Part shown: positions 35,848 to 47,500 of the stretch, piece after piece
Layout: each line of letters starts with the position of its first letter
Numbering within the stretch: the stretch's first letter is position 1
Assembly: GCA_005406025.1 (NCBI GenBank)
Contig: BGZK01000906.1
Span: 186,001-250,000 of the forward strand
DNA from: Eumeta japonica
Lineage: Eukaryota; Arthropoda; Insecta; Lepidoptera; Psychidae
Direction of reading: 5' to 3'
Length of the DNA stretch: 64,000 nt
Program-made: the position numbers and the translations under genes
Notes under the pieces: generated by a model
Database searches by the model: none
The model's input: the letters and a program-made list of their open reading frames with translations, nothing else
Told to the model about the DNA's origin: nothing

Positions 35848-36410
35848 AGTATTATAAACGTGAAAGTTTGTATGTTTGTTACTCAATCAAGCTTTGACAA
35901 CTGAACAGAATTAGCTGAAACTTTATAGTAATATAGCTTATATATCAAAATAACGTATAGGCCATGATTTATAAATGGTTATTGGTGGCATCAACTGAAG
36001 TTCAAATTCAACATCGGTTTGGGATCGGGATCGTGATAAGGACCGGGATCAGGATCAAGAGCTCCTTATATCATTAAAAAAATAGTACATTACTAAGGGT
36101 CCTCCTGTTATGGAATCAACGACGGTACCGATATAGGTATCATGGTTGATAACGTTATCGATCAATATGAAAAATGCGAAATTCGCTATATGTCCACGCG
36201 GGCAGAGCCACTGATGAATTATATTTTGAACAGATATCTAGGTCGGTTCCAGAATGGGAATCAAAAGCGGAGACAAGACTGAAATGAAAAGAAGGAACAA
36301 CATCAGGTCTATTGTTGACAGCATGATCAGTCGATATAAAGGACGAAAGAATTTATTCCATGTTCGCGCGGGCAGAGACGCGGTTGAAAAATAGTAGATA
36401 TTAATTCTGA
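35848..36410 (+). mobile_element. Helitron-like non-autonomous element(s)
   Basis: Begins 'cctactagtattataaacgt', continues 'gaaagtttgtatgtttgtta', and has a hexamer-like 'gggatcgggatcg' tract at 36014-36060. It ends with two successive 3'-like motifs, 'cacgcgggcagagcc' at about 36196 and 'gcgcgggcagagacgcgg' at about 36366. Two 3'-like ends suggest a nested or tandem insertion. Replication protein or helicase ORFs are absent. Confidence 0.55.
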
Positions 36411-36449
36411 AGTGTAACGACATCGATATTTCGTCTACTTGGAATACAG

Positions 36450-36621
36450 CAGGTACACATTAATCAAAATCATCGGCAACCGTACACGCCTCAACAATTA
36501 CACGTATCATAGCGGAAACGAAATTAAACCAAAATACACTTCAAAGGGTCCACAAACCCTAACAGACCTACCCATGGCCGAGGAGTCAATCAAAACGGAA
36601 AGCGGCGTCCGAGTAATTGAG
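36450..36621 (+). other. Possible coding exon
   Basis: A possible acceptor (gaatacag, or cag three bases later) is followed by an open frame that includes RTRLNNYTYHSGNEIKPKY and PMAEESIKTESGVRVIE. It stops at a donor-like GAG|GTATAA (36621/36622) in phase 0; without splicing it meets a stop two codons later. The composition is coding-like, but I do not recognise the protein. It begins right after the Helitron-like end, so it could also be sequence captured by or belonging to that element. Confidence 0.25.
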
Positions 36622-36633
36622 GTATAAGTGGTC

Positions 36634-36706
36634 CACGGGGGAATCCCCGTGCGTTGCAGTTTATTTAGAACTCGAAGGTTTACCCGAGGGCGCCGCTACC
36701 TTCGAG
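36634..36706. repeat. Two small GC-rich hairpins
   Basis: Arms 'cacgggg' and 'ccccgtg' at 36634-36651 (4-base loop). A 9-bp perfect pair 'ctcgaaggt' (36671-36679) with 'accttcgag' (36698-36706). Both lie in a GC-rich patch after the possible exon. Confidence 0.6.
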
Positions 36707-36709
36707 AAT

Positions 36710-38370
36710 TTAATACCAGAAACGTATCGTGTGGCGCGCGCGAGGTGCTTCCGATGGGTTCCGGTTATTTCGATTCGATCATACTTCTCTTGATTGAGGT
36801 AATCGAATATTTTCGTTTAATTAAGTCCATTATATTACATTTGAGGAGTGTTTTTTTTCTCTATTATTATTTATTCGGTTTTATTAAATGAAAATCGTAT
36901 AGCCCTAATTCTAGACGCTGACTATAGGTTTTACAGATACTATATATAAGCTGATGGTCACGGATAGTTTTAAATGATTTAAAGTGTAGTCGTTTTTATT
37001 AGAAACGCTTTCAATAAGTTCAATTAGAAACATTATTAGACCATCGACATTTGTGACAGTTTATTAAAACCCTTTACTTTTATAAGATTCCTTGTAGTTA
37101 CATGTCGTGGTGGGAAAACATCAGCATAAACATATGTATAAAGTTAAGACTATTCAAATTCGCCTTCAGAACACATATCAGCTATTATTTTGGGTAGCTC
37201 GTGTGGATTACACGTCTACCGTCGATCATCTTATATATGCAAACGTTACCATTTCTGTATAAAATCCATACGGAGAGCTTACATGACGCTAATATTATCC
37301 ATTATGTGTCCTATCCTATACAAAGAATTATTTAAAATTTGAAATCCATTTAAAAAGCACCGCTCGTATTTAGTGTTAGAGGTTGTGTTATTTAAATAAT
37401 ATTTTTATTATATAACATATGCTTATCTATCGATTTCGGTAATTATTTAGAAGTGGGCTTCGCCTAGTTTTGGCCTAAAATCTGATTTAATGAAGATATT
37501 GACCTGGTTTTGCGTTATTGTTTTCTACTTGTCGGCGGATTTAATATTATCACATGATAAAATTTTTGGATTGGCCCAGAATTTTTTTTAGGTTAAAGCA
37601 TAGTTTGAGAATTTTATTGCAAAAATCTACCAAAATCACAATCCGTGACTGATTGCAATGTCTAATAAAAATACATCGTCTTGATATCACACGAAAAACA
37701 GATATCATTATGCTCAAAATTAATATGTTTATTTAGTTTTAATTTCTGTGAAAGGCCATTTATAGATTGAAAGAATCGTTGAAATTGGAGTCTACTTTAT
37801 ATAAGAGAATGGTTTTCTTTCTAATGAAAATATACTGCACGACGCAAAACTATTGTAAGTACCCCATATTTTGTATTAGAACAAGTCATATTATTTTTAT
37901 GTTTTTTTTTCCTACTTATTCCTACCGCTTTTTGCATAAGTTACTGTCAACATACGAGTCACAGCAATTTAAAAGTGCTGACAAATACTATAATTTTAAC
38001 ATTTAAGTTAAAAGATTAAACGAGACTAAACGAGAAACAAAGCTATTTTTACTATATAATAATAGACACAATCTTTTACTTGTGTCGATCCTAATTTAAT
38101 GTCTAATTTCAAAAGTAGACCAAAGGGTATCTATATAAATATTTCACAATTTCCATTTACATACAAACTTAATGTTTGATTTAATTGCAACTGCACCAAT
38201 ATTCTAGATTCAGTTTATCGTGTCACTTTAACGATTCGAATTCTTAAGATCAGCTCTCACTCTATAACCTATTTTAAATACTTCACTTTGAATAAAACAT
38301 GCATTCAAAAATAACTAACAATAATAAAGCAGTACATTAAAAATACGTATTTTAATGTTCAATTTATCTT
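36710..38370. other. Gene-less AT-rich stretch
   Basis: No family or signal recognised. The frame at 37767-38006 has no support. Confidence 0.5.
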
Positions 38371-38378
38371 TTATTCAG

Positions 38379-38422
38379 TGTATACCGAGTATTCCCCGAG
38401 TACATTTAGGAAAAACTGGCAG
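38379..38422 (+). other. Possible 44-base exon at the edge of a GC-rich island
   Basis: 'tttatcttttattcag' is an excellent acceptor at 38378. The donor is CAG|GTAGGG at 38422/38423. One frame reads YTEYSPSTFRKNWQ, another CIPSIPRVHLGKTG. If unspliced, the first frame continues to a stop at 38563. The DNA from 38380 to 38590 is GC-rich. No known gene is recognised. Confidence 0.25.
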
Positions 38423-38560
38423 GTAGGGCCCTGTATAGTGGAATGGCCGCTCTTTGTTAGCCGTCCAACTAAAATAAATAATGCACAGCTCGGACCGTGC
38501 GGAGGAGTTTCGCACTATTTTCAGGACGGTTTCCGTTTTGTAGTTTCTACTGACGACAGT

Positions 38561-38572
38561 TAGGTGGCGCTG
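38561..38572 (+). promoter_or_regulatory. CTCF-like motif
   Basis: 'taggtggcgctg' matches the AGGTGGCGC core of the insect insulator protein CTCF and lies in a GC-rich island. The match is by sequence only. Confidence 0.35.
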
Positions 38573-38819
38573 CGACGGCCGAGTGTCGAAACGTTTTACG
38601 TTTTATACAGACACGCCACTAATTAATGACAGTTCCGAGTACATTTTAAAACCATGTGCACATAGAATTAACAATTTAATGAATTCATTTCATTAAGGCG
38701 TAGGTATGACGAAAGGCTCAATTTTTAAGAGCGTTGCCTAAGAACCAAAAATACCTTTAAAGAAACCTAACAAGAGTTTCTATCATGAACCCAATTAATC
38801 CACTAATTATGTGATTGGA

Positions 38820-39060
38820 AGAGAACGCCGGGCGCTAAGCCATCAGTGTCGGGTGTTGTCAACGCATAGGCAAAAGGGACGGAAGTGATCCCCAGTGGAT
38901 ACTGAACCAGCGTGGGGGACCTCAATCTATAATAAAAAGATTTTGAGAAGATGTGCCTCGGCAGGGGAATAATTTAAACTTATCACAAAAGGCTTACGAA
39001 ACGACTATTTATGTGCTAAGAGTCGAATTAAAGTTAAATTATTATTATTATTATTTAAAC
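38820..39060 (+). repeat. Unclassified lepidopteran-type dispersed repeat
   Basis: Contains 'agtgatccccagtggatact', 'gcgtgggggacctcaat' and 'aagatgtgcctcggcagggg', phrases I associate with dispersed repeats in moths. A related 'aagatgtgcctgg' occurs at 56533. It ends in a short (ATT)n tract at 39039-39055, which is the tail of the adjacent minus-strand LINE piece. Confidence 0.4.
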
Positions 39061-39135
39061 TCACATCTTTTTCCCGGAAGGGTAGACAAAGAGAACGCAT
39101 TTGCACGTAGTACGATCCTTACAAGTCTCACTTGC
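39056..39135 (-). pseudogene. LINE C-terminal fragment, SEAR-CKDR family, copy 2
   Basis: On the minus strand it reads SEASETCKDRTTCKCVLFVY and then PSGKKM, followed by an AAT-type simple tail (39055-39039). This matches the end of copies at 27018-27320 and 56870-57150. Heavily 5'-truncated. Confidence 0.55.
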
Positions 39136-39164
39136 TTCACTAAAAGGATAGATTGCTGCATAGG

Positions 39165-39772
39165 AAAACTAGCTTCCACAAATCTTGGAACACTCAACAG
39201 AGTGCTTCAGGACTTGAAGCCGGATCTACGTCTCTTATCCTTACTTTATAACATATCCGACCACATCTAGAGTACTGTTGCCAGCTCTGGGCTGGAACAC
39301 ACGAATATGAACTTTTGCCTCTAGACCGCTATCAAAGTCGAGTATCTAGAATCGCCAGCAACCCTGTAGTATCAAGCCAACTCAACTCGCTGGCCTTGCG
39401 AAAAATGTAGCATCTTCGTGCATGTTGTATAGCATATACTATGAGAAGCGCCCAGAAGAGCTGTTCAACCTCATCCCTGCCACTGATTTTCGTCATCGTT
39501 CCTCTCGCCGGAAATACCGTCAGCACCATCTTGATGGCTGGCGTTTTACACGTACTTCCGTACGCTTCATAAGCGATTTTTTGCCACGTACGATGGAGTT
39601 TTGAAATGACTTACATCGGCAGTATTCACAGTGAATTACGACAAGGGTCTTTAAAAAAGCATACACTTTTATGCAAGGCTGGCAATGCACTAATGACTCC
39701 TCTGAAGTTGTGGATGTCCATGGGCGCCGATGAACGTCTACTTTTAAGTGGTTTGCATGTTTGTTTGCCTTT
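39165..39772 (+). pseudogene. CR1/jockey-type LINE reverse transcriptase C-terminus and 3' tail
   Basis: Uninterrupted peptides include EYCCQLWAGTHEYELLPLDR and VVSSQLNSLALRKM (39268-39408). After a frameshift come YYEKRPEELFNLIPATDFRH, RRKYRQHHLDGW and FLPRTMEF (39422-39601). Together they are the conserved tail of reverse transcriptases of CR1/jockey-type elements. The 3' non-coding tail has 'gtggatgtccatgggcg' and ends 'gcatgtttgtttgcc'. Upstream, LGTLNRVLQDLKPD (about 39185-39230) is in another frame. 5'-truncated and frameshifted. Confidence 0.8.
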
Positions 39773-39774
39773 AA

Positions 39775-41516
39775 AAAATCCTTTAAAAAATTTAGGTACT
39801 TCCCAAATCGGAAAAATATATATAAAATAAAAAAATACTTTACATATATTTTCTCTCGTTTTATTTGTTTTTGCATACCTACGTTACTTTTTTAAATATG
39901 AAATGTCTGCTTTTAAAGTCATGTGCTGACAGCTATAAATTTAATTGTAAGCAATTTATACAGTACGTTTTCAATGTTTTAAATATTATATTCCATAGTT
40001 TATTTCTCGAAAATTATTAATAAAGTCCTTCATGATTTAAACTAAGGTATATTGTGCGGATATAGAAATAATATCATATATTTGGGGTGGAAAGTAAACC
40101 AGATGTTCGTCGTCAGATCGTGATAATTAATTTCTACGCGTGTGGCGTATTTAAACTTCACCTTTTACTTCTGCGCATTCCTGAATAGTACAAGTGGTAA
40201 ATAAGGATGTATGTAAAATAATTCAAATTTTGTAAAGCTTGAATAGAAGTTTAAAACCATTGCCAAAATTTAAGCTGGCGCATATACGGTATAGAATCGA
40301 TTATGCATCTTTGCACAAATATTCATAATCTCATTTTTTAAAATAACTTTGCCAATGAAACCATAGTCATCAAAGTACCCGTTTCTGAGAAAAATAGCTT
40401 AGAACATGTATTGAAAATTACTAGATTATAGTTTTAGTATGAGTGTTACATTTAAAATATTGACGTTTTAGAAACTAATGTTGTGTGTGATTAATATTAA
40501 AGTGTTTAATAACAATAACTTTCACTGATATCGAATATGCAAACATGATTTATTGTTTGGGAGTTTGCAGAGGTATCATTGCTACAGCTCTAAGACTTTG
40601 TGACGAAAGTTACCATGACTGTTAACAACCTTCGAGTCCGCAAGTATATTGCGTGCTGTGTATCGTTTACGAAATAATTTGCATTAGTTTGCCTTGTTTA
40701 TTTAGAAGAGAATGGAATACATATGCAAATCAGAGACTAATTTACTAATACAATTCGCGACCTTAACATCACTGACAACGTTAAGTGTTATAATACGTCG
40801 CTAAGACTGAGCGTGGGGTGAATTTTGAGTTCGTCGCGTCGCGCTGCGACCCAACCACTCCTTAGGATTGCGTCTGTATTATATATTATTTATTAGTCTA
40901 TTTTCAATTTTCAATAATATATTTCTGTTATTGTGACTTTGGCAAAGTTCTTCTAAAAAAAAAGGAGATTATGAACATTTGCGAAAAGATGCATGATCGA
41001 TTCCATCCTGTAACTATCGATGAAAAAAATTTAGATGCAATTGTGTTTATTCTATGAAAAATATGACCCTAAAGTTGTTATTCTGGAAATAAATGAATGA
41101 AAAAATCAGGTTCACGCAAAGAGCGTTCCGTATTTTATGAAAAAAAACGTACTTATCTCAATGTCGTTAATGTCGTATCGCGTGCTTACGATATCTTACA
41201 GTAATCACCAAATTTTACGTTTCATTCTTTTTTATAATTTTTATAATACAATTTATTAATTATAGCATACAATACTAAACTTTTCGAATACATAAAATGT
41301 ACAGTATGTGGATATCAGTTGTTAGCTAAGCATTTTAGCGTAATTCAAAATACGTTATATTTTTATCAGTTAAAACAAATTTATCTTTAGTTATTAGGCA
41401 TATAATAAGATAACTTGAGTGGCGATTAAAAAAAAATATTTACAGTGATATTCAGTAGAATCTTGAAATAGTCTTCATAAAGTAGTAATTTTACAAAATA
41501 CTAGTACCGTGAAAAA
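39775..41516. other. Gene-less AT-rich stretch
   Basis: No repeat family or gene recognised. A minor GC-richer segment lies at 40800-40870. Confidence 0.5.
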
Positions 41517-41925
41517 AAAATTGGTTGTCTGTAAAGTCGGTTTACGGATGATAATTTTATGTAATAATGTCATAAGAAAACATTGATGAAAAATTGCATT
41601 ATTTATGAATTGAATTGAATTTTTATCACTGAATTATCATTATTTTTCATAATACTAAGAAGGAGTTGATTGAAAATAAGAATGTTTTTGATAAATTAAC
41701 ATTTATTTGCACTTGTTGATTCAAATATTTTTCTACTTAAATTATACAGTAAAGAGATAGATGCGTCAGAAGCCGAGCGCTTAGGCCGATCGTGCCTCTC
41801 GATTTTTCCGCGTTCTCGCTCGCACACTCGGCTTAGGCGGAACGCGACAATGAGTCATGCTTTTTCGTGCGTGCAGTCGGCATTCATAGATTTATAAGAC
41901 GTTATCACGTCAAAAATTAACAAAT
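41517..41925 (+). mobile_element. Non-autonomous DNA element, TGTAAAGTCGGT family, copy 3
   Basis: Begins 'ttggttgtctgtaaagtcgg' and ends 'aagacgttatcacgtcaaaa'. It shares 'gagatagatgc', 'cgcgacaatga' and 'tttttcgtgcgtgcag' with copy 1, but is about 140 bp shorter. No open frame. Confidence 0.65.
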
Positions 41926-43200
41926 AAATTGCAACACGAATTTAACGCTTACGTAAATGCTTAAATCACTATTATCGGTTATTATTCACAAACACCAATA
42001 TTGCATTAAATAAAAATCAAACTGGCTTTAAACTAAAGCGATGTTTTAGAAAGAAAAACATTACTACAAAACTGATAAACTGGTACAAGAGCTCTAATAA
42101 ACAGCAATGGAGTGCGTAAATAAATTACGATTCAGCACAATATAACTTTACCAAAGTTGGAAAATGATATAAGTTTTGGAGTTTACCGTAAAATATTTAT
42201 ATTTTATTCTATGAAAATTTAGTCACAATCGTTGCCCGTTTATTACCTTTAGTATCTCCTAGGACAAAATGCACAGATCTTAGAAAGGGACGCCGCTGCG
42301 CGCGACATGCACGCCTCGTTCCATACGTGTGACAAAATGTCCCTTCTGCTCCTAAAATTGATGTTCACCGCAAATATTCTGGATATAATTTGTGTAATAG
42401 CAATGTTTCACGTTAAATCGCATTATAATATTAAAAACCGGTGGATCAAAATTAAATATTGAAACTTTTAAGTGTAAGACGTCGGTAAATTCCCTACACA
42501 CCCTTCTAATAAGAGGGACATTGATATAGTAATAATTGTTTTTATTTGTACTCAAAATTCCAGTACACATAACATAAAAAATCGATAGAGACAGATAAAA
42601 GCTCTAGCAATACTGACAGACAGTGATTGCAATTCGAATTAGCAGTTTTGTGCTAAATAATATCCATTCTTTAAAATGAGCTATAAATTGTTGCACTAAC
42701 TGAAGTACGAAATTGAATTAATTTCACTAACCTAATTTACAAGTTACAACAAAGATAGACGATTTCGTTCTACTTCTCAATGGAAGCAAAACGTAACTTA
42801 CGAAATAGGCCAAGTCTGGCTGTCCAAGCGTTCCTTTTTAACTGAAATTATATCACAGTATTTTGCTCTGCATTGTTCATTTTATTGCATATTAAGAAAA
42901 TTATTATAACTCGATTATGCTAATAAATATAAACATAGTTTAAATTTATAATTAATCGCCACTAGAATTGCTATACTTATTAATAAAAAAAAAATCATTT
43001 TCTAAAATAAAACGTAAGTTTAAATTACATAATTATCTATTCAAATGCTTAATTTAGAGCTCCCAAAGTTAGTTTAGGTTAGGTTTGAAGGTTTTGAAAA
43101 GGTTCGAAATTGAAGATTCAAAATTTCATTGATCTATCCATAAGATCTTCATTGTTTTTTTTACCGGTTAAAGGCTTTTATTGAAATTTTGAGTGATTTC
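41926..43200. other. Gene-less AT-rich stretch
   Basis: A GC-richer patch at 42270-42340. Otherwise nothing recognised. Confidence 0.5.
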
Positions 43201-43204
43201 TACT

Positions 43205-43335
43205 ACATAGTAAGAACTGGAAATAGATGTCAGTGAAGCAAAAGAGATATGCAGAAATGATAACCATGTGAAAGTCCGTGATCTCAAAACGCTTTTACGC
43301 CCTCAAAGTGTCCACGTATGTGACTGTTAAGATAT
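43205..43335 (+). pseudogene. LINE C-terminal fragment, SEAR-CKDR family, copy 3
   Basis: 'gatgtcagtgaagcaaaaga' (DVSEAKE) followed by ICRN and a decayed end ('gtccacgtatgtgactg') aligns with the 3' part of the copies at 27018 and 56870. Strongly decayed. Confidence 0.45.
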
Positions 43336-43397
43336 TTTAACAATTTTTGATCAAATAAATTTGTAATTACAAAGTCACCACCAATTTATAAAGATAA

Positions 43398-44103
43398 TAG
43401 CTTTTGCCGAGGCTCCGTCCGCGTGGACACATTAGACACACAGACACGACACATAATTCCTCATTTTCTATATCAAGTAATCGTGCTATCATTGATATCA
43501 ATGCGATCCCGTTTTTGATTAAGCCATTAAACCACTTTCTCTTCCGCTTCCCTTTCAATCCTCATCGCCTTCTCCACATCGCTTCTTCTCTAAACAAAGC
43601 AAACAATAAGCATGACCGACAAAATAAAACAAAAATAATGATTTTTAAATATTCTAGTTATAAGGAGTCATACAGAAAGCATAAAATAACTCTAGTAATA
43701 CACTAAAGTTCATTAAAATCAATTTAACTATTTTTGTGTGATGAAAAAACATATAAACGAACAAAAAGTCACAAACAAAAAGTAGTCTATATTCGTTTCC
43801 CGGTATCAAACTATCTGTATGCCAAATTTCATTCAAATGAATATAGTGGGGTCACAACATAACACACAGACAGATAGAGTCATTTTTGCACGTAGCTTAT
43901 ATATTATAAAATGGTATGCTTTCTTGTTACATTGAAGTTTATTGAAATTAGTTTCACTATTGTTGAGTTATGAAAAAAGATAGAAACGAACAGACAGATG
44001 TTCACACATATCGAATTTTATCTGAATCGGTTCAGCGGTTTAAACGTGAAGAAATAACGGACAGACAGAAAAACACATCTTCGCATTGAAAATATTAGTA
44101 TGG
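43398..44103 (-). mobile_element. Helitron-like non-autonomous element, copy 2
   Basis: On the minus strand it begins 'catactaatattttcaatgc' near 44103. It carries two degenerate units with 'aaccgattcagataaaatt' and 'tgtctgtccgtt', then 'ttgctttgtttagagaagaa' and 'ggcgatgaggattga' as in copy 1. It ends 'acgcggacggagcctcggca' plus 'aaagctat' near 43398. That end matches the GC hairpin followed by CTAG-like terminus typical of Helitrons. This is the most complete copy in the window. Frames at 43367-43836 are repeat translation. Confidence 0.65.
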
Positions 44104-44107
44104 GTTG

Positions 44108-44714
44108 AAATAATTAGTACATTAATAAAATTATTTGCAACCGAATTTCCAAAAAAAATAAGGTAATGACTTAAAAATAAACGTCTTTCAACGCGTTTTC
44201 ATTGAAATCCCTATAAAACTACATACATGATTATGTTTGTACAATCATGAAATCCATCAGTATTCAATTTTCATACTGAAACTAATACTCGATTTTGATA
44301 ATGATCTGAGCTAAACATAAGTAGCGGACCAGATGAAGTCGACCAAAAGGACAAGCTAATAGCACCTCACGTCTAAGCTGACGGTCGCATCTATGAACAA
44401 CTACATCTTATGTTTATGCATAATATTGGTGTGATAATGCAAAGAATTTCAGAGCAAACGTCTAGAAATTGAAGGTGATTACGAAAAATGGGAGAAAATC
44501 AATTTTTGTAGTACTATCCGACAGGAAATAAAAGCAGTATTTCCTAAATCTGAATGTAGTTTTTCAAACGTCAGACCACGGAGAAAATAAGAATTGTAAA
44601 AGTTTTATAAATTAGTCGTTTGATGCTGGAGCGATAATTATGATTTAAATATCATCTTACATTTGAATCATAATTCTAGAATTTTGCAAAATATAGCTTT
44701 CCATATTACCATCG
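44108..44714. other. Gene-less AT-rich stretch
   Basis: Nothing recognised. Confidence 0.5.
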
Positions 44715-45000
44715 GCATTAAAGGTAATACGTAAGACAACAGTGGGCAAGTTGGTTGCAACACGAAAATGAACATGTTCGACTGGAGAAATTCCACACTC
44801 TCATAGAATACGGACATAAACTATAGCAGCTTCCGCTGTTGTGTTTCGTCCAGTGAGGAGATCCCCTTTCATAATAATATCCTATTCTTTCCCAAGAGTC
44901 CAGCAACGCACTGATCACTTCTCTGGACTTGAGAGTGCACATGGACAGAGATGATCAGTCTCTGATGGCCCACATGCTCGTTTACCCCCCTGAAAATAAT
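44715..45000 (+). mobile_element. LINE-type 3' tail, copy shared with 63240-63512
   Basis: Shares with 63240-63512, in the same orientation: 'gcacgaaaatg', 'gaaattccacactc', 'gaatac', a 'gcaacgcactgatcacttct' equivalent, 'gtgcacatggac' and the terminal 'cacatgctcgtttaccccc'. The last 80 bp resemble the 3' tail of the CR1/jockey-type LINE at 39680-39772. This suggests a truncated LINE, or a SINE that borrowed its tail. Confidence 0.5.
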
Positions 45001-45059
45001 AGAAAAAAATTAGAAAAGCAGTTAACCCTGTAGGCCAACCCTGAAACATCCCGCTGTTT

Positions 45060-47277
45060 TCGAGTTCGAAGCACTCTAAAATGTACAGGATTGACATAAT
45101 TTTTGAGTGAAAAATTTTAAGAATGCGAATTTCATTATTGAAATTAAAATTTTTAAAGAAGTTCCTTTTATTTTTGTTTTTGATATCTCTTGAACAAATT
45201 AATCGATTTTGACTGAACAATCAACGCAGGTTTTTAAGTTCTATAAAAAATTCAGAACATGCATTTAATTAGGTAAAAAATTTTGGAGTATCATTTTTCA
45301 AAAAATCATTTTCTGCGATTTTTTTCGTTCACGGTATCTTACGATCAAATCATTTTTGTTTTGATCGGCCGGTGGTGATCGACGCGGGTTTTTATATTCT
45401 ATAACAGTACTCAGAACATGCTTTAAGCTTGGTACAGAATTTTGGAGTGTTTTGAAAAAATCACATTTACCATTTTTTCGTTCACAATATCGCAAAAGAA
45501 TCAACTGATTTTGACCGGCATGGCGGCGATCGATGTGGTTTTTAATGTTAAGAGCTGATAGTTTTGGAATTGATCGGTAAAGCTGTTTAAAATTTATTAC
45601 AAGAAAAAAACCACATTTAAAAATAAAATATTGTCTATTTTAAATTTCTTGAAATTTATTTATCCAAATCGGTACAAATTTTCAGAAAATCTAAGTTTGA
45701 TGAAATTCTTTGGAATACCAAACTTCGGTTCCAATCCATCAAGCCGTTCAAAAGTAATAAGAGGTTTACATACAACACACACACACACACACAAAGAGAC
45801 ATACAGACACCACCGTAAAATCGTCAGTGGAGCTTCCTAGAACCTCAAAACGTCAAAATCTAATGAAAACTCGATTTTCAAAAAACTGAATAACCAATAA
45901 CTTCCCGATTTTCGAAAATTTTCAATTTTCTTAGCGTAAAGTTAAAAAATAAAATCCAAGTATTTTATTCACATCTAATACATTTTTAATCTAATACATC
46001 TAATATATATATATAAAACTACTTTTTATTTCTCAACTACAATATTTTAGGATTGTTTTTTGAGCAGAAGAGGTGATTAGATTTTGAAAATTTATCGATA
46101 GAGTATTTTCAAAAAATATTATTCAAAAATACTTTTTGTAATTTTCTTCAACATATGCACAAAAAGACATATAGGCATGCGGACATGATTCGGAAAATGA
46201 TGAAAATATGTTTCTAGAAGTCTCAAATATCAAAATCAGATGACAACTCTATTTTTGAAAGTTGGACTGAAAACAACATCTTCCATAGTATATTGTGTGG
46301 CAAGGGGTGAAACAGGACGATTTCTGAGGAGGGCTGTCATCGCCCTGCTTTGAAATGGTCTTTGTTTCATATCTTTGTTTGTTTGCGTCATTCACTGTAT
46401 TTTTCATATCACATGCAATGAAACAAGGAGTTTCATTTTATTTTTAATTGATTAAAATCTTTGATAACGATTTGACGATAACTGTCAGACCATTATAATT
46501 TCATTCATATTTGTTTAAAATAAACAAATGCGATTCTGACAAACTTGAAATAAAGACATAAATAATAAATAAATGAATGTATGTACTTTGTTTCTCTCAT
46601 AGGGGAAAATTACCCGGCACAGTCGCATTGGTCTGAAATTGTCTTATTTCGATGGGTAAAACAGAGATCAAAACTCGCTGTTTCAATGCATGTGATATGA
46701 AAAATTTATTATTTAAATTTTCATAGCGAAAAGTTAAAAAATCCCATTTTTTAAATGATTCAATTACAATATATTTTAAATACGTTATTCGATTTTGATC
46801 TGCTCTATGGCATTTGACGCAGTATTTAAGCTGAAAAAGATGACCGGTATCGAACATCAATCCGTCAAGAATTTTACATTAAGTTGCAAAAAAAAATTTT
46901 TTTCGAGTATTTTGTTAACGATATCTTTCGAACAAAACGAACCGATTCTAATGCAGCTTACGACAATCGACATTTTTCTTTTAAAGAAAAGCTGGTTGTA
47001 TTTTAGATTATATGTGTAGAGTCTTTTAAAATAATATTTAAGAAAAACACTTTTAGAAAATTTTTTTTCCAACAATATGTCTTGAACAAATCAACCGATT
47101 GTGATGAATTTAGCAACGATCAATGTTGTTCTGATTTTAATGAAATTAGTTCAAAGTGTCAGGAAGTATAAGTTCAATGGATCCTTTTCGAATGTCGTAA
47201 AGTATGTTTCGATCGGTTAATCCGTTCAAAAAATATTTTAGGTTTACACACACAAACACACACGCACACACACACAC

Positions 47278-47348
<71 letters not shown>

Positions 47349-47500
47349 CACGCATCCTGACATCACACGGTAATTAGGCGAAAGAGATTCCCATAAAACG
47401 TCAAGATTTTGTGAAGACTCGGTTTCCAAAATCGGGGTAAAACAGAAACTTTCCAATTTCATGAATATTATTAAATTTTCATAGCCGAGATTTAAAAAGA
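45060..47500 (+). mobile_element. Cluster of Helentron-like repeats with microsatellite cores
   Basis: Units of about 150 bp begin near 45183, 45332 and 45486. Each has 'atcgattttgac' or a variant, 'gatcgacgcggg' and 'ttttggagt'. A CA tract (45774-45792) and a tail with 'gaaaactcgattttc' follow. A shorter incomplete copy lies at about 45960-46270. A third copy at about 46700-47480 repeats the order: units near 46920 and 47080, CA/GCAC tract 47247-47352, tail. Unit-microsatellite-tail order is shared with 1-1660 and 28940-29400. There is no transposase ORF; frames here translate repeats. Confidence 0.55.
47247..47352. repeat. Compound (CA)n / (CGCA)n microsatellite
   Basis: Impure CA from 47247, pure CA at about 47281-47316, then tandem CGCA to about 47350. 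The CVCVCV and RACVRAC frames at 47146-47549 come from it. Confidence 0.95.

Noticed and set aside
39520..39876. 118-codon minus-strand frame
   Set aside because: It is antisense to the LINE reverse transcriptase tail at 39165-39772 and runs into AT-rich DNA.
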